Positions 25,517-34,221 of a stretch of 64,000 nucleotides of DNA are shown one piece after another. The translations under genes were made by a program, and so were the position numbers. Source of the DNA: Verrucomicrobia bacterium LW23 (lineage in GTDB: Bacteria; Verrucomicrobiota; Verrucomicrobiia; Methylacidiphilales; UBA1321); contig QAZA01000045.1 of assembly GCA_003054695.1 (NCBI GenBank), positions 558,001 to 622,000 of the forward strand. The letters are read 5' to 3'. Positions within the stretch are counted from its first letter, which is position 1. Each line of letters begins with the position of its first letter. The notes beneath the pieces were generated by a model that was not told the DNA's origin, did not search any database, and saw nothing but the letters and a program-made list of their open reading frames with translations.

Positions 25517-27040
25517 CTATGCCCCCCTCACGCCCCACTTGCGGGGCACACGCTTTTCGATGTCCGCCAGCAGATCAGCCGGGAAGGACACCTCGTCCGG
25601 CCAACCCCGGGTGTAGCCTTCGCCGGGGATTTTGGTGGTGGCGTCGAAGCCGATGTGGGTGCCGATGTTGGGGACGGTGGGCGCGTGATCCAGGGCGTCG
25701 CAGGGGCCCTTCGTAATAATGCTGTCGCGGCCCGGATCGATGTTGGCGCAGAGGTGAAAGAGCACGTCGCTGGTATTGTGCACGTTTACGTGCGCGTCGA
25801 CGACGATGATGATCTTGGTGAACATCATCTGCCCCATGCCCCATAGCCCGTGCATAATCTTGTAAGCCTGGTAGGGGTACTGCTTTTTGATGCTGACAAA
25901 CACCAGGTTGTGGAAAACGCCCTCCGCGGGCAGCGCAATGTCCACAATCTCGGGGAAGTTCATGCGGAAAATCGGCATGAAAATGCGCACACTGGCGTGG
26001 CCGATGTAGAAGTCCTCCATCGGCGGCTTGCCCACAATGGTGGCCGGGTAAATGGCGTCCTCGCGGTGCGTGATGGCGGTGATGTGGAACGTCGGGTAGG
26101 CGTCGATGGGCGTGTAGAAGCCGGTGTGATCGCCAAAGGGCCCCTCGGGGCGCAGCGCTTCGGTGGGGTCCACGTAGCCTTCCAGCACAAAGTCCGAGTT
26201 GGCAGGCACTTCCAGATCAATTGTCTCGCACTTGACGAGGCCGACGCTGCGCTTGCGCAAAAAGCCGGCCAGCAGCAGCTCGTCCAGGCCGTCCGGCAGC
26301 GGCGCGGTGGCGCAAAACGGCATCACGGGGTCGCCGCCCAGGCACACGGCCACGGGCATGCGCTGCCCGGTCTCGAAGTACCGCTTGCCATGGCGAGCGG
26401 CCACTTTGTGGATCTGCCAGTGCATGCCGGTGCTGGTGCCGGTGTAGACCTGCATGCGGTACATGCCAATGTTGCGCTCGCCCGTGTCGGGATCGCGTGT
26501 AAACACCTGGGGCAGCGTGATAAACGGCCCGCCGTCCTGCGGCCAGCACTTGAGGATGGGCAGGTTGGCCAGACTAAACGCAGTGTCCGCGCTGACGCCC
26601 GTGCCCGATCCGCCAGGGCCGCCATCAAAGCGATGGATAACCTCCTTGCACGGGCCGGTGGGGATGCGCCATGGCTTGGCGTGGATCACGTCCACGCCGT
26701 TGACGAGCAGGTCCCACGCCTCGCCGAGCGTTTTCGGCGGCTTGGCTTTCATCAGCGCGCCCAGCTGTTTGGCCACCTCCTCCACACTCTCCACGTTCAG
26801 GGAAATCGCCATGCGCCGGTAGGAGCCCAGCGCGTTAATCAGGACGGGGAACCGCGACGTTTTGCCATTGGGCAGCACCGGCCGCTCGATAAGCAGCGCC
26901 TTGCCCCCATGCGGCGCCTTCATTTCGCGATCCGCCACGACTGAGATTTCAAGGTCCGTACGCAGCGGCTCCGTAATGCGAATCAGTTCGCCCTCGGCAT
27001 CGAGGCGCTCGACAAAGTCGCGTTGAGAGGAATAAGCCAT
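25517..27040 (-). CDS. UbiD-family decarboxylase
   Basis: A 507-residue prenylated-FMN-dependent (de)carboxylase, full family length. Start MAYSSQRDFVERLDAEGELIR matches the family N-terminus; the ATG is at 27040. Characteristic segments are PFGDHTGFYTP, AITHREDAIYPATIVGKPPMED and the C-terminal IGFDATTK. Members decarboxylate 4-hydroxy-3-polyprenylbenzoate in ubiquinone synthesis or act in the futalosine menaquinone route; which applies here cannot be told. The enzyme needs UbiX-made cofactor, whose gene is not in the window. Confidence 0.9.
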   Translation of the reverse strand: MAYSSQRDFVERLDAEGELIRITEPLRTDLEISVVADREMKAPHGGKALLIERPVLPNGKTSRFPVLINALGSYRRMAISLNVESVEEVAKQLGALMKAKPPKTLGEAWDLLVNGVDVIHAKPWRIPTGPCKEVIHRFDGGPGGSGTGVSADTAFSLANLPILKCWPQDGGPFITLPQVFTRDPDTGERNIGMYRMQVYTGTSTGMHWQIHKVAARHGKRYFETGQRMPVAVCLGGDPVMPFCATAPLPDGLDELLLAGFLRKRSVGLVKCETIDLEVPANSDFVLEGYVDPTEALRPEGPFGDHTGFYTPIDAYPTFHITAITHREDAIYPATIVGKPPMEDFYIGHASVRIFMPIFRMNFPEIVDIALPAEGVFHNLVFVSIKKQYPYQAYKIMHGLWGMGQMMFTKIIIVVDAHVNVHNTSDVLFHLCANIDPGRDSIITKGPCDALDHAPTVPNIGTHIGFDATTKIPGEGYTRGWPDEVSFPADLLADIEKRVPRKWGVRGA

Positions 27041-27190
27041 GCGGCACAATGCCAAAACGCTGGGGAAAAGCAATGCCTGCCGTTACATATTTTTCGGAAA
27101 TTTCTGAAACAGATACAGGCGTTGCCGAGATAAGCGATTTCCCCCTTCAACTTAGCGTCCATTGTGTGACAGGAATTGAATGAGGGGAAT

Positions 27191-27227
27191 TTAACCACCA
27201 AGGCACGAAGGCACCAAGTTTCGGAGG
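27191..27227. repeat. Single-arm ACCAAGGCACGAAGGCACCAAG repeat
   Basis: This copy closely matches the inner arm of the nested element at 4461-4497, ending in the same AAGTTTCGGAGG. It lies between the divergent ubiD-type gene and ilvD. The rest of 27041-27331 shows no gene. Confidence 0.8.
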
Positions 27228-27331
27228 CTTCCCTCCCCATTAGCCCTGCTCATATCCTCTGCTCCCCTCGCACCGCTGCTTGCATGGCGCCTGGTTTTGC
27301 GGCATAATGCCCGTTTTCCGCAATCCCTGTT

Positions 27332-29131
27332 ATGAGCACCCTCACCACAACCGTTGATTCCACCGTTTCCACCGACAGCGCCCCCGCGGCGCCGGTAGCG
27401 ACGGGCGTTCCTGCGACCCCGTCTGCGGGCGGCACTTCGCTGCACCGCGTGTTTTCGTCGCAGATGGTAGACGGGATTGAGCGGGCGCCGAGCCGGGCGA
27501 TGTTGTATGCGGTGGGCTTTAAGCCGGATGACTTCAAGAAGTCGCAGATCGGCATTGCCTCCACGTGGAGCATGGTGACGCCGTGCAACATGCACATCGA
27601 CGAACTGGCGCGCGAGGCGGCGGCGGCGACGGACGCGGCGGGCGGCAAGGCCGTCATCTTCAACACCATCACCATTTCGGACGGCATCAGCATGGGCACC
27701 GAGGGGATGAAGTATTCCCTGGTCTCGCGCGATGTTATCGCGGATTCCATCGAGACGGTGGTTGGCTGCGAGGGCTTTGACGGCTTTGTGGCCATCGGCG
27801 GCTGCGACAAGAACATGCCGGGCTGCGCGATTGCCATGGCGCGCCTTAACCGCCCCAGCGTGTTTGTGTACGGCGGCACGATTCTCCCCGGCTGCCTCAA
27901 CAAGCGCAACCTGGATGTGGTCTCCGTGTTCGAGGCGGTGGGCCAGCGCGCCAACAACAAGATTGACGACGAGCAGCTGACGGCTATCGAGCGCTGCGCC
28001 ATACCGGGCGCCGGCAGCTGCGGCGGCATGTACACGGCCAACACCATGGCCTCGGCCATTGAGGCGCTCGGCCTCAGCCTGCCCAACAGCTCCGCGCAAA
28101 ACGCGGTGAGCGAGGAGAAAAAGGACGACTGCCGCCGCGCCGGCGAGGCCGTGCTGAACCTCCTCACGCTCGGCATCCGCCCCAGCGACATCCTCAGCAT
28201 GAAGTCGTTTGAGAACGCCATTACCGTGGTGACGGCCCTGGGCGGCAGCACCAACGCCGTGCTGCACCTGCTGGCCCTGGCCAGCGCGGCCGGCATCCCC
28301 CTCACCATCGACGACTTTACCCGCGTGGGCAAACGCGTGCCCGTACTGGCGGACCTGAAACCCAGCGGCCGCTTTGTGATGGCCGAACTGGTGCGCATCG
28401 GCGGCGTTACCCCGCTGATGAAAACGCTGCTGGACGCCGGCCTGCTGCACGGCGACTGTCTCACCGTCACCGGCAAAACGCTGGCCGAAAACCTGGCCAA
28501 CATCCAGCCCTACCCGCTGGACCAGGAGATCGTGCGCCCGCTCACCAACCCCATCAAGAAGGACAGCCATCTGGTGGTGCTGTACGGCAACCTGGCGCTC
28601 AACGGCGGCGTGGCCAAAATCTCCGGCAAGGAGGGGCTGAAGTTTACCGGTCGCGCCCGCGTGTTTGACAGCGAACCGCTGGCCATGCACGCCATCCTGG
28701 ACGGCAAAATCGTCAAGGGCGACGTCATCGTCATCCGCTACGAAGGGCCGAAGGGCGGCCCCGGCATGCGCGAAATGCTCTCCCCCACCAGCGCCATCAT
28801 GGGCGCCGGCCTGGGCAAGGATGTCGCGCTCATCACCGACGGCCGTTTCTCCGGCGGCACGCACGGCTTCGTCGTGGGCCACATCTCGCCCGAGGCCTAC
28901 GTGGGCGGCAACATCGCGCTGATTGAAGAAGGCGACACCATCACCATCGACGCCGAAACCTCCCGCCTGGACGTCGCCGTAAGCGACGAAGTACTGGCCC
29001 AACGCCGCGCAGGCTGGAAGCAGCCCACCCCCCGCTACACCCGCGGCGTCCTCGCCAAGTACGCCCACCTCGTCACCTCCGCCCACCTCGGCGCAGTTAC
29101 GGATTTGAATCTGAAGCTGACGGCGGAGTAG
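27332..29131 (+). CDS. ilvD: Dihydroxy-acid dehydratase
   Basis: A 599-residue iron-sulfur enzyme of branched-chain amino acid and pantothenate synthesis; it dehydrates 2,3-dihydroxy acids to 2-keto acids. Signatures present are [14 protein letters not shown] (cluster Cys), [17 protein letters not shown] (second Cys motif) and [20 protein letters not shown] near the C-terminus. A Thr/Ser/Pro-rich 35-residue N-terminus precedes the conserved core. Start ATG at 27332 has no Shine-Dalgarno sequence. No other ilv gene is near. Confidence 0.95.
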   Translation: MSTLTTTVDSTVSTDSAPAAPVATGVPATPSAGGTSLHRVFSSQMVDGIERAPSRAMLYAVGFKPDDFKKSQIGIASTWSMVTPCNMHIDELAREAAAATDAAGGKAVIFNTITISDGISMGTEGMKYSLVSRDVIADSIETVVGCEGFDGFVAIGGCDKNMPGCAIAMARLNRPSVFVYGGTILPGCLNKRNLDVVSVFEAVGQRANNKIDDEQLTAIERCAIPGAGSCGGMYTANTMASAIEALGLSLPNSSAQNAVSEEKKDDCRRAGEAVLNLLTLGIRPSDILSMKSFENAITVVTALGGSTNAVLHLLALASAAGIPLTIDDFTRVGKRVPVLADLKPSGRFVMAELVRIGGVTPLMKTLLDAGLLHGDCLTVTGKTLAENLANIQPYPLDQEIVRPLTNPIKKDSHLVVLYGNLALNGGVAKISGKEGLKFTGRARVFDSEPLAMHAILDGKIVKGDVIVIRYEGPKGGPGMREMLSPTSAIMGAGLGKDVALITDGRFSGGTHGFVVGHISPEAYVGGNIALIEEGDTITIDAETSRLDVAVSDEVLAQRRAGWKQPTPRYTRGVLAKYAHLVTSAHLGAVTDLNLKLTAE

Positions 29132-29141
29132 AAAGGCTGCA

Positions 29142-29171
29142 GCGCCCTGCTCCCCATCGGGAGTGGGGCGC
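29142..29171. terminator. Hairpin between convergent ilvD and ParA cassette
   Basis: GCGCCCTGCTCCC (29142-29154) can pair with GGGAGTGGGGCGC (29159-29171) with one or two mismatches around a CATC loop. There is no T-run. It sits between two converging genes and may slow or end transcription from both sides. Confidence 0.5.
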
Positions 29172-29176
29172 CTGCC

Positions 29177-29794
29177 TCAATAAAGCGTGTTTTCGTAGCT
29201 GCGCTGGGAGTAGTGAATAATGTGGGGTAGCAACGACTTTTTGGTGGCTTTAGGACTGTGCTTGATACCAACGGCCCTGGCCAGCATTCGGGCCTGCTCG
29301 TCTGTATAATTAAGCTCAATCTCAAGCCGGATCTCATCCTCGGACTTTGCCCCGAGATTGCGGAAGGTGGTGCGCAGCCTTTCTATTGAGCTGGTGTCCG
29401 GTTTCGGCGATTTGCACGTCCGCACAAATATCTCGACAATCTCCACCGCTTTCGCGGCCACTCCACGGGCGACTGCAACTTCTACAAATTTGATGCGGGA
29501 CGTGACCGGAGTGGCTTTTGCGCCGCCGGGCAGGGCCATTTCCAACTTCTTCGCGATATCCTTAAGCGCTTTTGGCGGAAGCACATCCGCGTTCGCTTCC
29601 AGCAGCGCTGTAAGCCGTGCTCCATCCGGAGAAGACTTCTTGAGGGCGGTGTCCAGGATGGCCTCCATCTTCTCCACTTGCGCCATCAAAGCATGCAGCA
29701 CTTTCGCGGGAGCATCCCCTGAAAGCAACGTATAGTTTTCCTGCAACAGAGTTCCCAGCTTTACAACACGTGTAGCCGCGTCCTGGTATTTCAT
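29177..29794 (-). CDS. Unknown 205-aa protein coupled to ParA-like ATPase
   Basis: A soluble, helix-rich 205-residue protein of unrecognised family. The N-terminal 65 residues predict long helices (VVKLGTLLQENYTLLSG, VLHALMAQVEKMEAIL). The C-terminal 40 residues (YTDEQARMLARAVG...SLLPHIIHYSQ) resemble a SAP-like or Rho-N-like helix-extension-helix used for nucleic-acid binding. Its ATG overlaps the stop of the ParA-like gene by four bases (ATGA), so the two are translated together. Base composition is visibly lower in GC than in flanking genes. A DNA-binding partner for the ATPase (ParB-like role) is an inference only. Confidence 0.6.
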   Translation of the reverse strand: MKYQDAATRVVKLGTLLQENYTLLSGDAPAKVLHALMAQVEKMEAILDTALKKSSPDGARLTALLEANADVLPPKALKDIAKKLEMALPGGAKATPVTSRIKFVEVAVARGVAAKAVEIVEIFVRTCKSPKPDTSSIERLRTTFRNLGAKSEDEIRLEIELNYTDEQARMLARAVGIKHSPKATKKSLLPHIIHYSQRSYENTLY

Positions 29795-30732
29795 AAAAGT
29801 GGCGAATGTAGCGTAACTTCAAAATGCTTGATGAAAGCCGACGTAAGCATCGAATAGTCGACGGCCCCTATCGAATCAGGACGATGTAGAATAACAGGCT
29901 TATGCTCGGACACCGTTTCATTCATCCTGACGTCGGTGCGAATGGGTGGATCCAATACAATACATTGAGGGTGAACCACCTGTTGATCAATTAAATCATA
30001 TAGCTTGGTATACAGTTCGCTGATAGCCGTATCGAAGGCTATGCCAATACGGTTGTATCGATTAATCGTTACTGCAGCGATCGGGCACCCCTGGAAACGC
30101 GAACGTACGATCGTTGTCGCGTCAGTCTTGTCTTTAACGAGTTCGCAAAATGCGTTGAACGCCGAGATAGAGAGGTAATCCGGATTCGTCGGGACAACGA
30201 GATAGTCCGCTGCATAGATGCCCGCCTGCGCAATGTAATAGATGTTTGGCGGGCAATCAATCAGTATATAATCGTACCTGTTAAGCAGTGGCTCCAGGGC
30301 TTTTCTGAGGCTGGGCTTTATGTTGTATTGAAATACGTGTGGAGCAATCCCTCCTTCAAGTCGCATAAGGTCAATCGAGGCCGGGAGCAAGTCCAACAAT
30401 GGGATCAACTCAGCACGGGATTTATCGTAAGGAACACCTCGCTTGATTGCGCTTTCCATCTCAAACGATTTCGTTCCTCTAAAGCTGTCATGAAAGATCT
30501 GATACGTTGTTACGTGAGGTCGATACGGAAATTCGGGATCTCGCTTCTTATCGATCGCGTTGAACTCGGTAGGCCGTAAGAGGCTGTAAGTCGTGCTGCA
30601 TTGGGCGTCCAGATCCACCAGGAGGACGCGTCTTCGGTGCAGGTGTGCCAGACATGCTCCGATATTGACGACATTCGACGATTTGCCTACGCCTCCCTTA
30701 AAGTTAATAAAGGCAATTACTTTGGCGCTCAT
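29791..30732 (-). CDS. ParA/Soj-like Walker-type ATPase
   Basis: A 313-residue ATPase. It has the deviant Walker A KGGVGKSS with signature Lys K12 and K17, Walker A' VLLVDLDAQCSTT, and Walker B YILIDCPPNIYYI. These are the marks of ParA/MinD-type switches that dimerise with ATP and bind DNA or membrane. It lacks the C-terminal amphipathic helix typical of MinD and the N-terminal HTH of plasmid P1-type ParA. The gene is AT-richer than neighbours (several 60-base lines below 50% GC), suggesting transfer. It forms a two-gene unit with the downstream 205-aa protein. Chromosomal parAB is unlikely because no parB-like gene is here. Confidence 0.82.
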   Translation of the reverse strand: MSAKVIAFINFKGGVGKSSNVVNIGACLAHLHRRRVLLVDLDAQCSTTYSLLRPTEFNAIDKKRDPEFPYRPHVTTYQIFHDSFRGTKSFEMESAIKRGVPYDKSRAELIPLLDLLPASIDLMRLEGGIAPHVFQYNIKPSLRKALEPLLNRYDYILIDCPPNIYYIAQAGIYAADYLVVPTNPDYLSISAFNAFCELVKDKTDATTIVRSRFQGCPIAAVTINRYNRIGIAFDTAISELYTKLYDLIDQQVVHPQCIVLDPPIRTDVRMNETVSEHKPVILHRPDSIGAVDYSMLTSAFIKHFEVTLHSPLL

Positions 30733-31021
30733 GCAGTGCGATTATGGTAGCCAACGGAACCCAGGAGATCAAGGTTGAAAAGCTTGTAATGTACGGTGGG
30801 GTTAGATGTATAAGCAAAGAGAGCATCAACCGGGAATTCCATTCAGCCACGCAACAACAAATCCGCGCGCATGGCGCTTTGCAAGTGGCGTTCGTTTCGC
30901 TATACATCCGTCCTTAATCCGCGCATACTGCTATGCGACGGGCTCTGGCTCTGGCGCAACGGGTTGCGTGCGTGGGGCCGGCCCCGAGCTTCCTTGAGCT
31001 TCCCCACTTCCACGCCACTGC

Positions 31022-33070
31022 ATGACTGCTCCTCAACGCCGCACCGCTTCCGGCCAGGGCCCGGCCGGACCTGCCGGAGCGCTCTCGCCTGCGGTTGGCG
31101 GTGGGGGGGCGGCGGCACCGGCCGGTGCGGAGAAGGCGGGGCGGCGGCGCAATGCGGCTATTGTGGGCATTGCGGTTATTGGCTCGCGCATGATGGGGCT
31201 GGTGCGCGAGGCGATTGTGTCGCGCCTGTTTGGCAGCAGCATGTTTGCGGATGCCTACTACGCGGCGTTTCAGCTGCCCAATCTGCTGCGCGATCTTTTT
31301 GCGGAAGGCGCTCTCAGCACGGCGTTTACGACGACCTTCTCTAAGATTCAGGAGAAAGACGGCGCGGCCAGTGCGTGGGATCTGGCGCGGCTGGTGCTTA
31401 CCTTTATTATTGTGGTGGTGGGCGGCCTGTGCGTGCTGGGCATGATCTTTGCCCCCCAGCTGGTCTACATCACCAACCCCGGCTTTGCGGAGACGCCCGG
31501 CAAGCTGGAGGCGGCAGCGCTGTACACGCGGGTCATGTTCCCGTTCATCCTGTTTGCCTCCATGGGCGCGGTGGTGATGGGCATCCTGAATGCGCGGCAT
31601 ATTTTCGGCATCCCGGCCTCCGCGTCCACGGTGTTTAACATTGTGTCGGTGGTGCTCGGGGTAACCCTTGCTTATACTTTCGAGCCGCAGGAGAACTTCT
31701 GGCGTCCTCACTTTGGCGAGGTGGGGATGCTGTGGTTCTCAGTGGGCGTACTTATCGGCGGCCTGGCGCAGCTGGGCATTCAGTTGCCCTGGCTGTTTAT
31801 GCAGGGTTTCCGCTACCGCTGGCAGCTGGATTTTAGGGACAGCCGGCTGATTGCCGTGCTGAAGCTGGCCGTGCCGGCGGCCATTGCGGGCGCGGCGGTG
31901 CAGGTTAACGTGCTGGTTAACGGCGTGTTTGCGTCGTCCATACCCGGCGGGCGTGTGTGGCTGAACTGCGCGTTTCGGCTGATGCAGTTTCCCATCGGCG
32001 TCTTCGGCGTGGCCATTGCGACAGTGACGCTGCCCGCCGTGGCCAAGCAGCAGGCCAGGCAGGACTTACGGGGCTTTGGCACCACGGTGCAGGAGTCGCT
32101 GCGGTTAGCGTTCTTCCTGACGCTGCCCGCGGCCGTGGGGTTGGCGGTGCTGGCGCGGCCGCTGATCCACATCATTTACGGCGGCCTCAATTTCCATAGC
32201 TACGATGTGATGTACGCGGCGCACGCTCTGCAGGCTTACACGGTGGGGCTGAGCGCTTATGCGGCGATCAAGGTGCTGGTGCCGTGTTTTTATGCGCTGG
32301 ATCAGCCCAGCACACCGTTCAACGTCAGCATGTTAGGTATTCTGTTCAATCTCATCTTCAACCTCATCTTTACGTTTTACCTGAACATGGGCGTGGTGGG
32401 GCTGGCGCTGAGCACCGCGCTTATCGCGCAGATCAATTTCCTGCAGCTGCTGTGGGCGCTGAACAAGCGGGTGGATTGCGGCAGAGGGGAGATGTGGCTG
32501 CCCTACTTCATGAAGGTGAGCTGCGCCACGGTGGCATGCGGAGCCATGGCGGCCGGCGTGGAGCTGGTGACGCGCCCCACCTCGCAGCCCATCGTCGGCT
32601 GCATCGCCGCGCTAATCCTGTGCATTATGCTGGGCGCCGGCGCCTACTTTGTGGTGAGCGTGTGGATGGGCCTGCCGGAGGCGACCGATATGGCCAACAT
32701 GGTCGGCCGCAAGCTCGGCTTTCAGATGAAAAATCGCACCCGCCCGCGTGTGGCCGCGGGCATCGCCGCCTCGCCCGAGCCCGCCCACGTGCCGGCACCC
32801 GCCCCGGCCTACCCCGGGCCCAACGCGCCGACATCCGCTGCCGCGGGCGCTCCGCCCCGGCCGTTTGGGCAGCAGAGCGCCGCCGTCCAGCACGGCCAGG
32901 CCGGTGCCCCCGCGGGCGGCACGGCTCCGCAAGATGGCGGGCATGGCGCCGCGTATGGCAGCCATGCCAGTCAGCCGTACAATCCTGCATTGCGCCCGTC
33001 GCCGCATCCGCGCCGGCCGCCGGAGCATCGCCGCCGCCGCCGCCCGGGTCCGCCGGGGCGACGCAGGTAG
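31022..33070 (+). CDS. murJ: Lipid II flippase with extended tails
   Basis: A 682-residue MOP-superfamily membrane protein with about 14 hydrophobic segments between residues 45 and 560. Family hallmarks are GLVREAIVSRLFGSSMFADAYYAAFQLPN and LRDLFAEGALSTAF in the first 100 residues. MurJ flips lipid II across the inner membrane for peptidoglycan synthesis. A 40-residue Gly/Ala/Pro-rich N-terminal extension and a C-terminal tail of about 110 residues rich in Pro, Ala, Gly and Arg are unusual; family members are typically about 510-550 residues. The gap 30733-31021 before it has no recognised gene. Confidence 0.9.
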   Translation: MTAPQRRTASGQGPAGPAGALSPAVGGGGAAAPAGAEKAGRRRNAAIVGIAVIGSRMMGLVREAIVSRLFGSSMFADAYYAAFQLPNLLRDLFAEGALSTAFTTTFSKIQEKDGAASAWDLARLVLTFIIVVVGGLCVLGMIFAPQLVYITNPGFAETPGKLEAAALYTRVMFPFILFASMGAVVMGILNARHIFGIPASASTVFNIVSVVLGVTLAYTFEPQENFWRPHFGEVGMLWFSVGVLIGGLAQLGIQLPWLFMQGFRYRWQLDFRDSRLIAVLKLAVPAAIAGAAVQVNVLVNGVFASSIPGGRVWLNCAFRLMQFPIGVFGVAIATVTLPAVAKQQARQDLRGFGTTVQESLRLAFFLTLPAAVGLAVLARPLIHIIYGGLNFHSYDVMYAAHALQAYTVGLSAYAAIKVLVPCFYALDQPSTPFNVSMLGILFNLIFNLIFTFYLNMGVVGLALSTALIAQINFLQLLWALNKRVDCGRGEMWLPYFMKVSCATVACGAMAAGVELVTRPTSQPIVGCIAALILCIMLGAGAYFVVSVWMGLPEATDMANMVGRKLGFQMKNRTRPRVAAGIAASPEPAHVPAPAPAYPGPNAPTSAAAGAPPRPFGQQSAAVQHGQAGAPAGGTAPQDGGHGAAYGSHASQPYNPALRPSPHPRRPPEHRRRRRPGPPGRRR

Positions 33071-33097
33071 CCGTGGCGAGAATCTGATTCCTCCGAG

Positions 33098-33136
33098 GGG
33101 ATTTTCACCACCAAGGCACAAAGACACAAAGGAGGA
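33098..33136. repeat. Single-arm ACCACCAAGGCACAAAGACAC repeat
   Basis: A one-sided copy of the ACCAAGGCACGAAGGCACC family in the gap between murJ and the GYF-like gene. No second arm was found. Confidence 0.7.
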
Positions 33137-33235
33137 ACAGAAAGGGGCGTTGCCCCGCGCCGGGTCGGCGTATCGGTTCTCGACCAAAGCCGTTTGCTCT
33201 GCCAGAGTTGCGGATGCCTACCCCATAAGAAATCC

Positions 33236-33949
33236 ATGAACGAGAAGTATGTGCTCTGGATCGACAACGCAGCGTGCGAGCCGCTGACAAAGGCGGAGAT
33301 TGTCGTGTTGCTGTACGAGCAAAAAGTAACGCCCGATACGCTGTGCAGCGGCAACGCGGGCGAGTCGTGGATTCCCGTGCACCAGATGCTGGCGGCGAAA
33401 GCCGAAAGGCCGAGCGCTGCATCCGCCGCCGCGCAGATGCCGACCCCGGCCGCCCCCCCAGCGCAGGCCCAGGCCCCGGCCCAGTCGCCAGCCGCAATCC
33501 CGCCTCGCCCGCAGCCGGCCGCTCCGCTTCGCGATACGTCCGCGGCAGCCTGGCGGTTGGACGGGAACGCGGCGTCGTACTGGGGAATCGGTCGCACCAC
33601 GTGGATCGCCGGGCTTTGCGCGCTTGCAGCCCTTGCGTTGCTGATCCTCGCCTTCGCCTCCGGCGCTTTTACCTCGGCCCAGTCGCTGCGCCTTCAGGAG
33701 GAAGAGAAGAAGCGCGACGCCGTCCACTCCCTGGTGGTGCGCCACGTCACCGCCCAGCTTCGCCCGCCCGTCGGCTCCCAGGTCGTCTTTCCCAACAAAA
33801 ACGAGATGGGGATCCGCAGCGATTCCAGTATCCAGTACGTGCGCGGCTGGGTGCTCTCGCCCGGCCCGTCGGGCGCCATGCAGCGGGCGGAGTTTACGTG
33901 CGTGGTGGAGAATGGCGTGGTGTCCGAGCTGATTATGAAGCAGCGGTAG
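33236..33949 (+). CDS. GYF_2-like domain membrane protein
   Basis: A 237-residue protein. Residues 1-52 resemble the GYF_2 domain (KYVLWIDNAACEPLTKAEIV...SWIPVHQML: leading strand, acidic turn, helix, and W-x-P near the end). A Pro/Ala/Gln-rich linker follows to about residue 110, then a membrane helix at about 122-145 (AGLCALAALALLILAFASGAF) and a mixed C-terminal domain ending in a strand-rich segment. Such domains bind proline-rich peptides in other systems. The gene is downstream of murJ, which ends in a Pro-rich tail, so an interaction is possible but not shown. Confidence 0.6.
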   Translation: MNEKYVLWIDNAACEPLTKAEIVVLLYEQKVTPDTLCSGNAGESWIPVHQMLAAKAERPSAASAAAQMPTPAAPPAQAQAPAQSPAAIPPRPQPAAPLRDTSAAAWRLDGNAASYWGIGRTTWIAGLCALAALALLILAFASGAFTSAQSLRLQEEEKKRDAVHSLVVRHVTAQLRPPVGSQVVFPNKNEMGIRSDSSIQYVRGWVLSPGPSGAMQRAEFTCVVENGVVSELIMKQR

Positions 33950-34221
33950 CGTCCCCGGGCCAGGCCGCTGCGGTGCTTTGGGATTGCCAAAGCGGGCTTC
34001 ACTATTCATGCTTTTAACGCGGAGTCCGAGACCAGATAACTCTGCGAGTTGGTCGGGGCACTCGCGCGGCAGGAAAATCGGCAGGCCGCGCCAGGGTCGC
34101 GTGCAAGTCGGGCGGTTGTCGCACGTCCGTGAAGAAGAGCGCAAGTGGCCCCTTGCCATTTCTCTGGCCTGCCGGCACCGCTCTCATCCCTCCTTCCCTT
34201 CTTTCTACCGGACCTCCACCT

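Noticed and set aside
27191-29086. 631-codon minus-strand frame opposite ilvD
   Set aside because: Antisense of dihydroxy-acid dehydratase, with Gly/His/Ala-rich shadow composition.
30871-31344. 157-codon plus-strand frame overlapping the murJ start
   Set aside because: Overlaps the conserved N-terminal part of MurJ in another frame and has Cys/Arg-rich composition.
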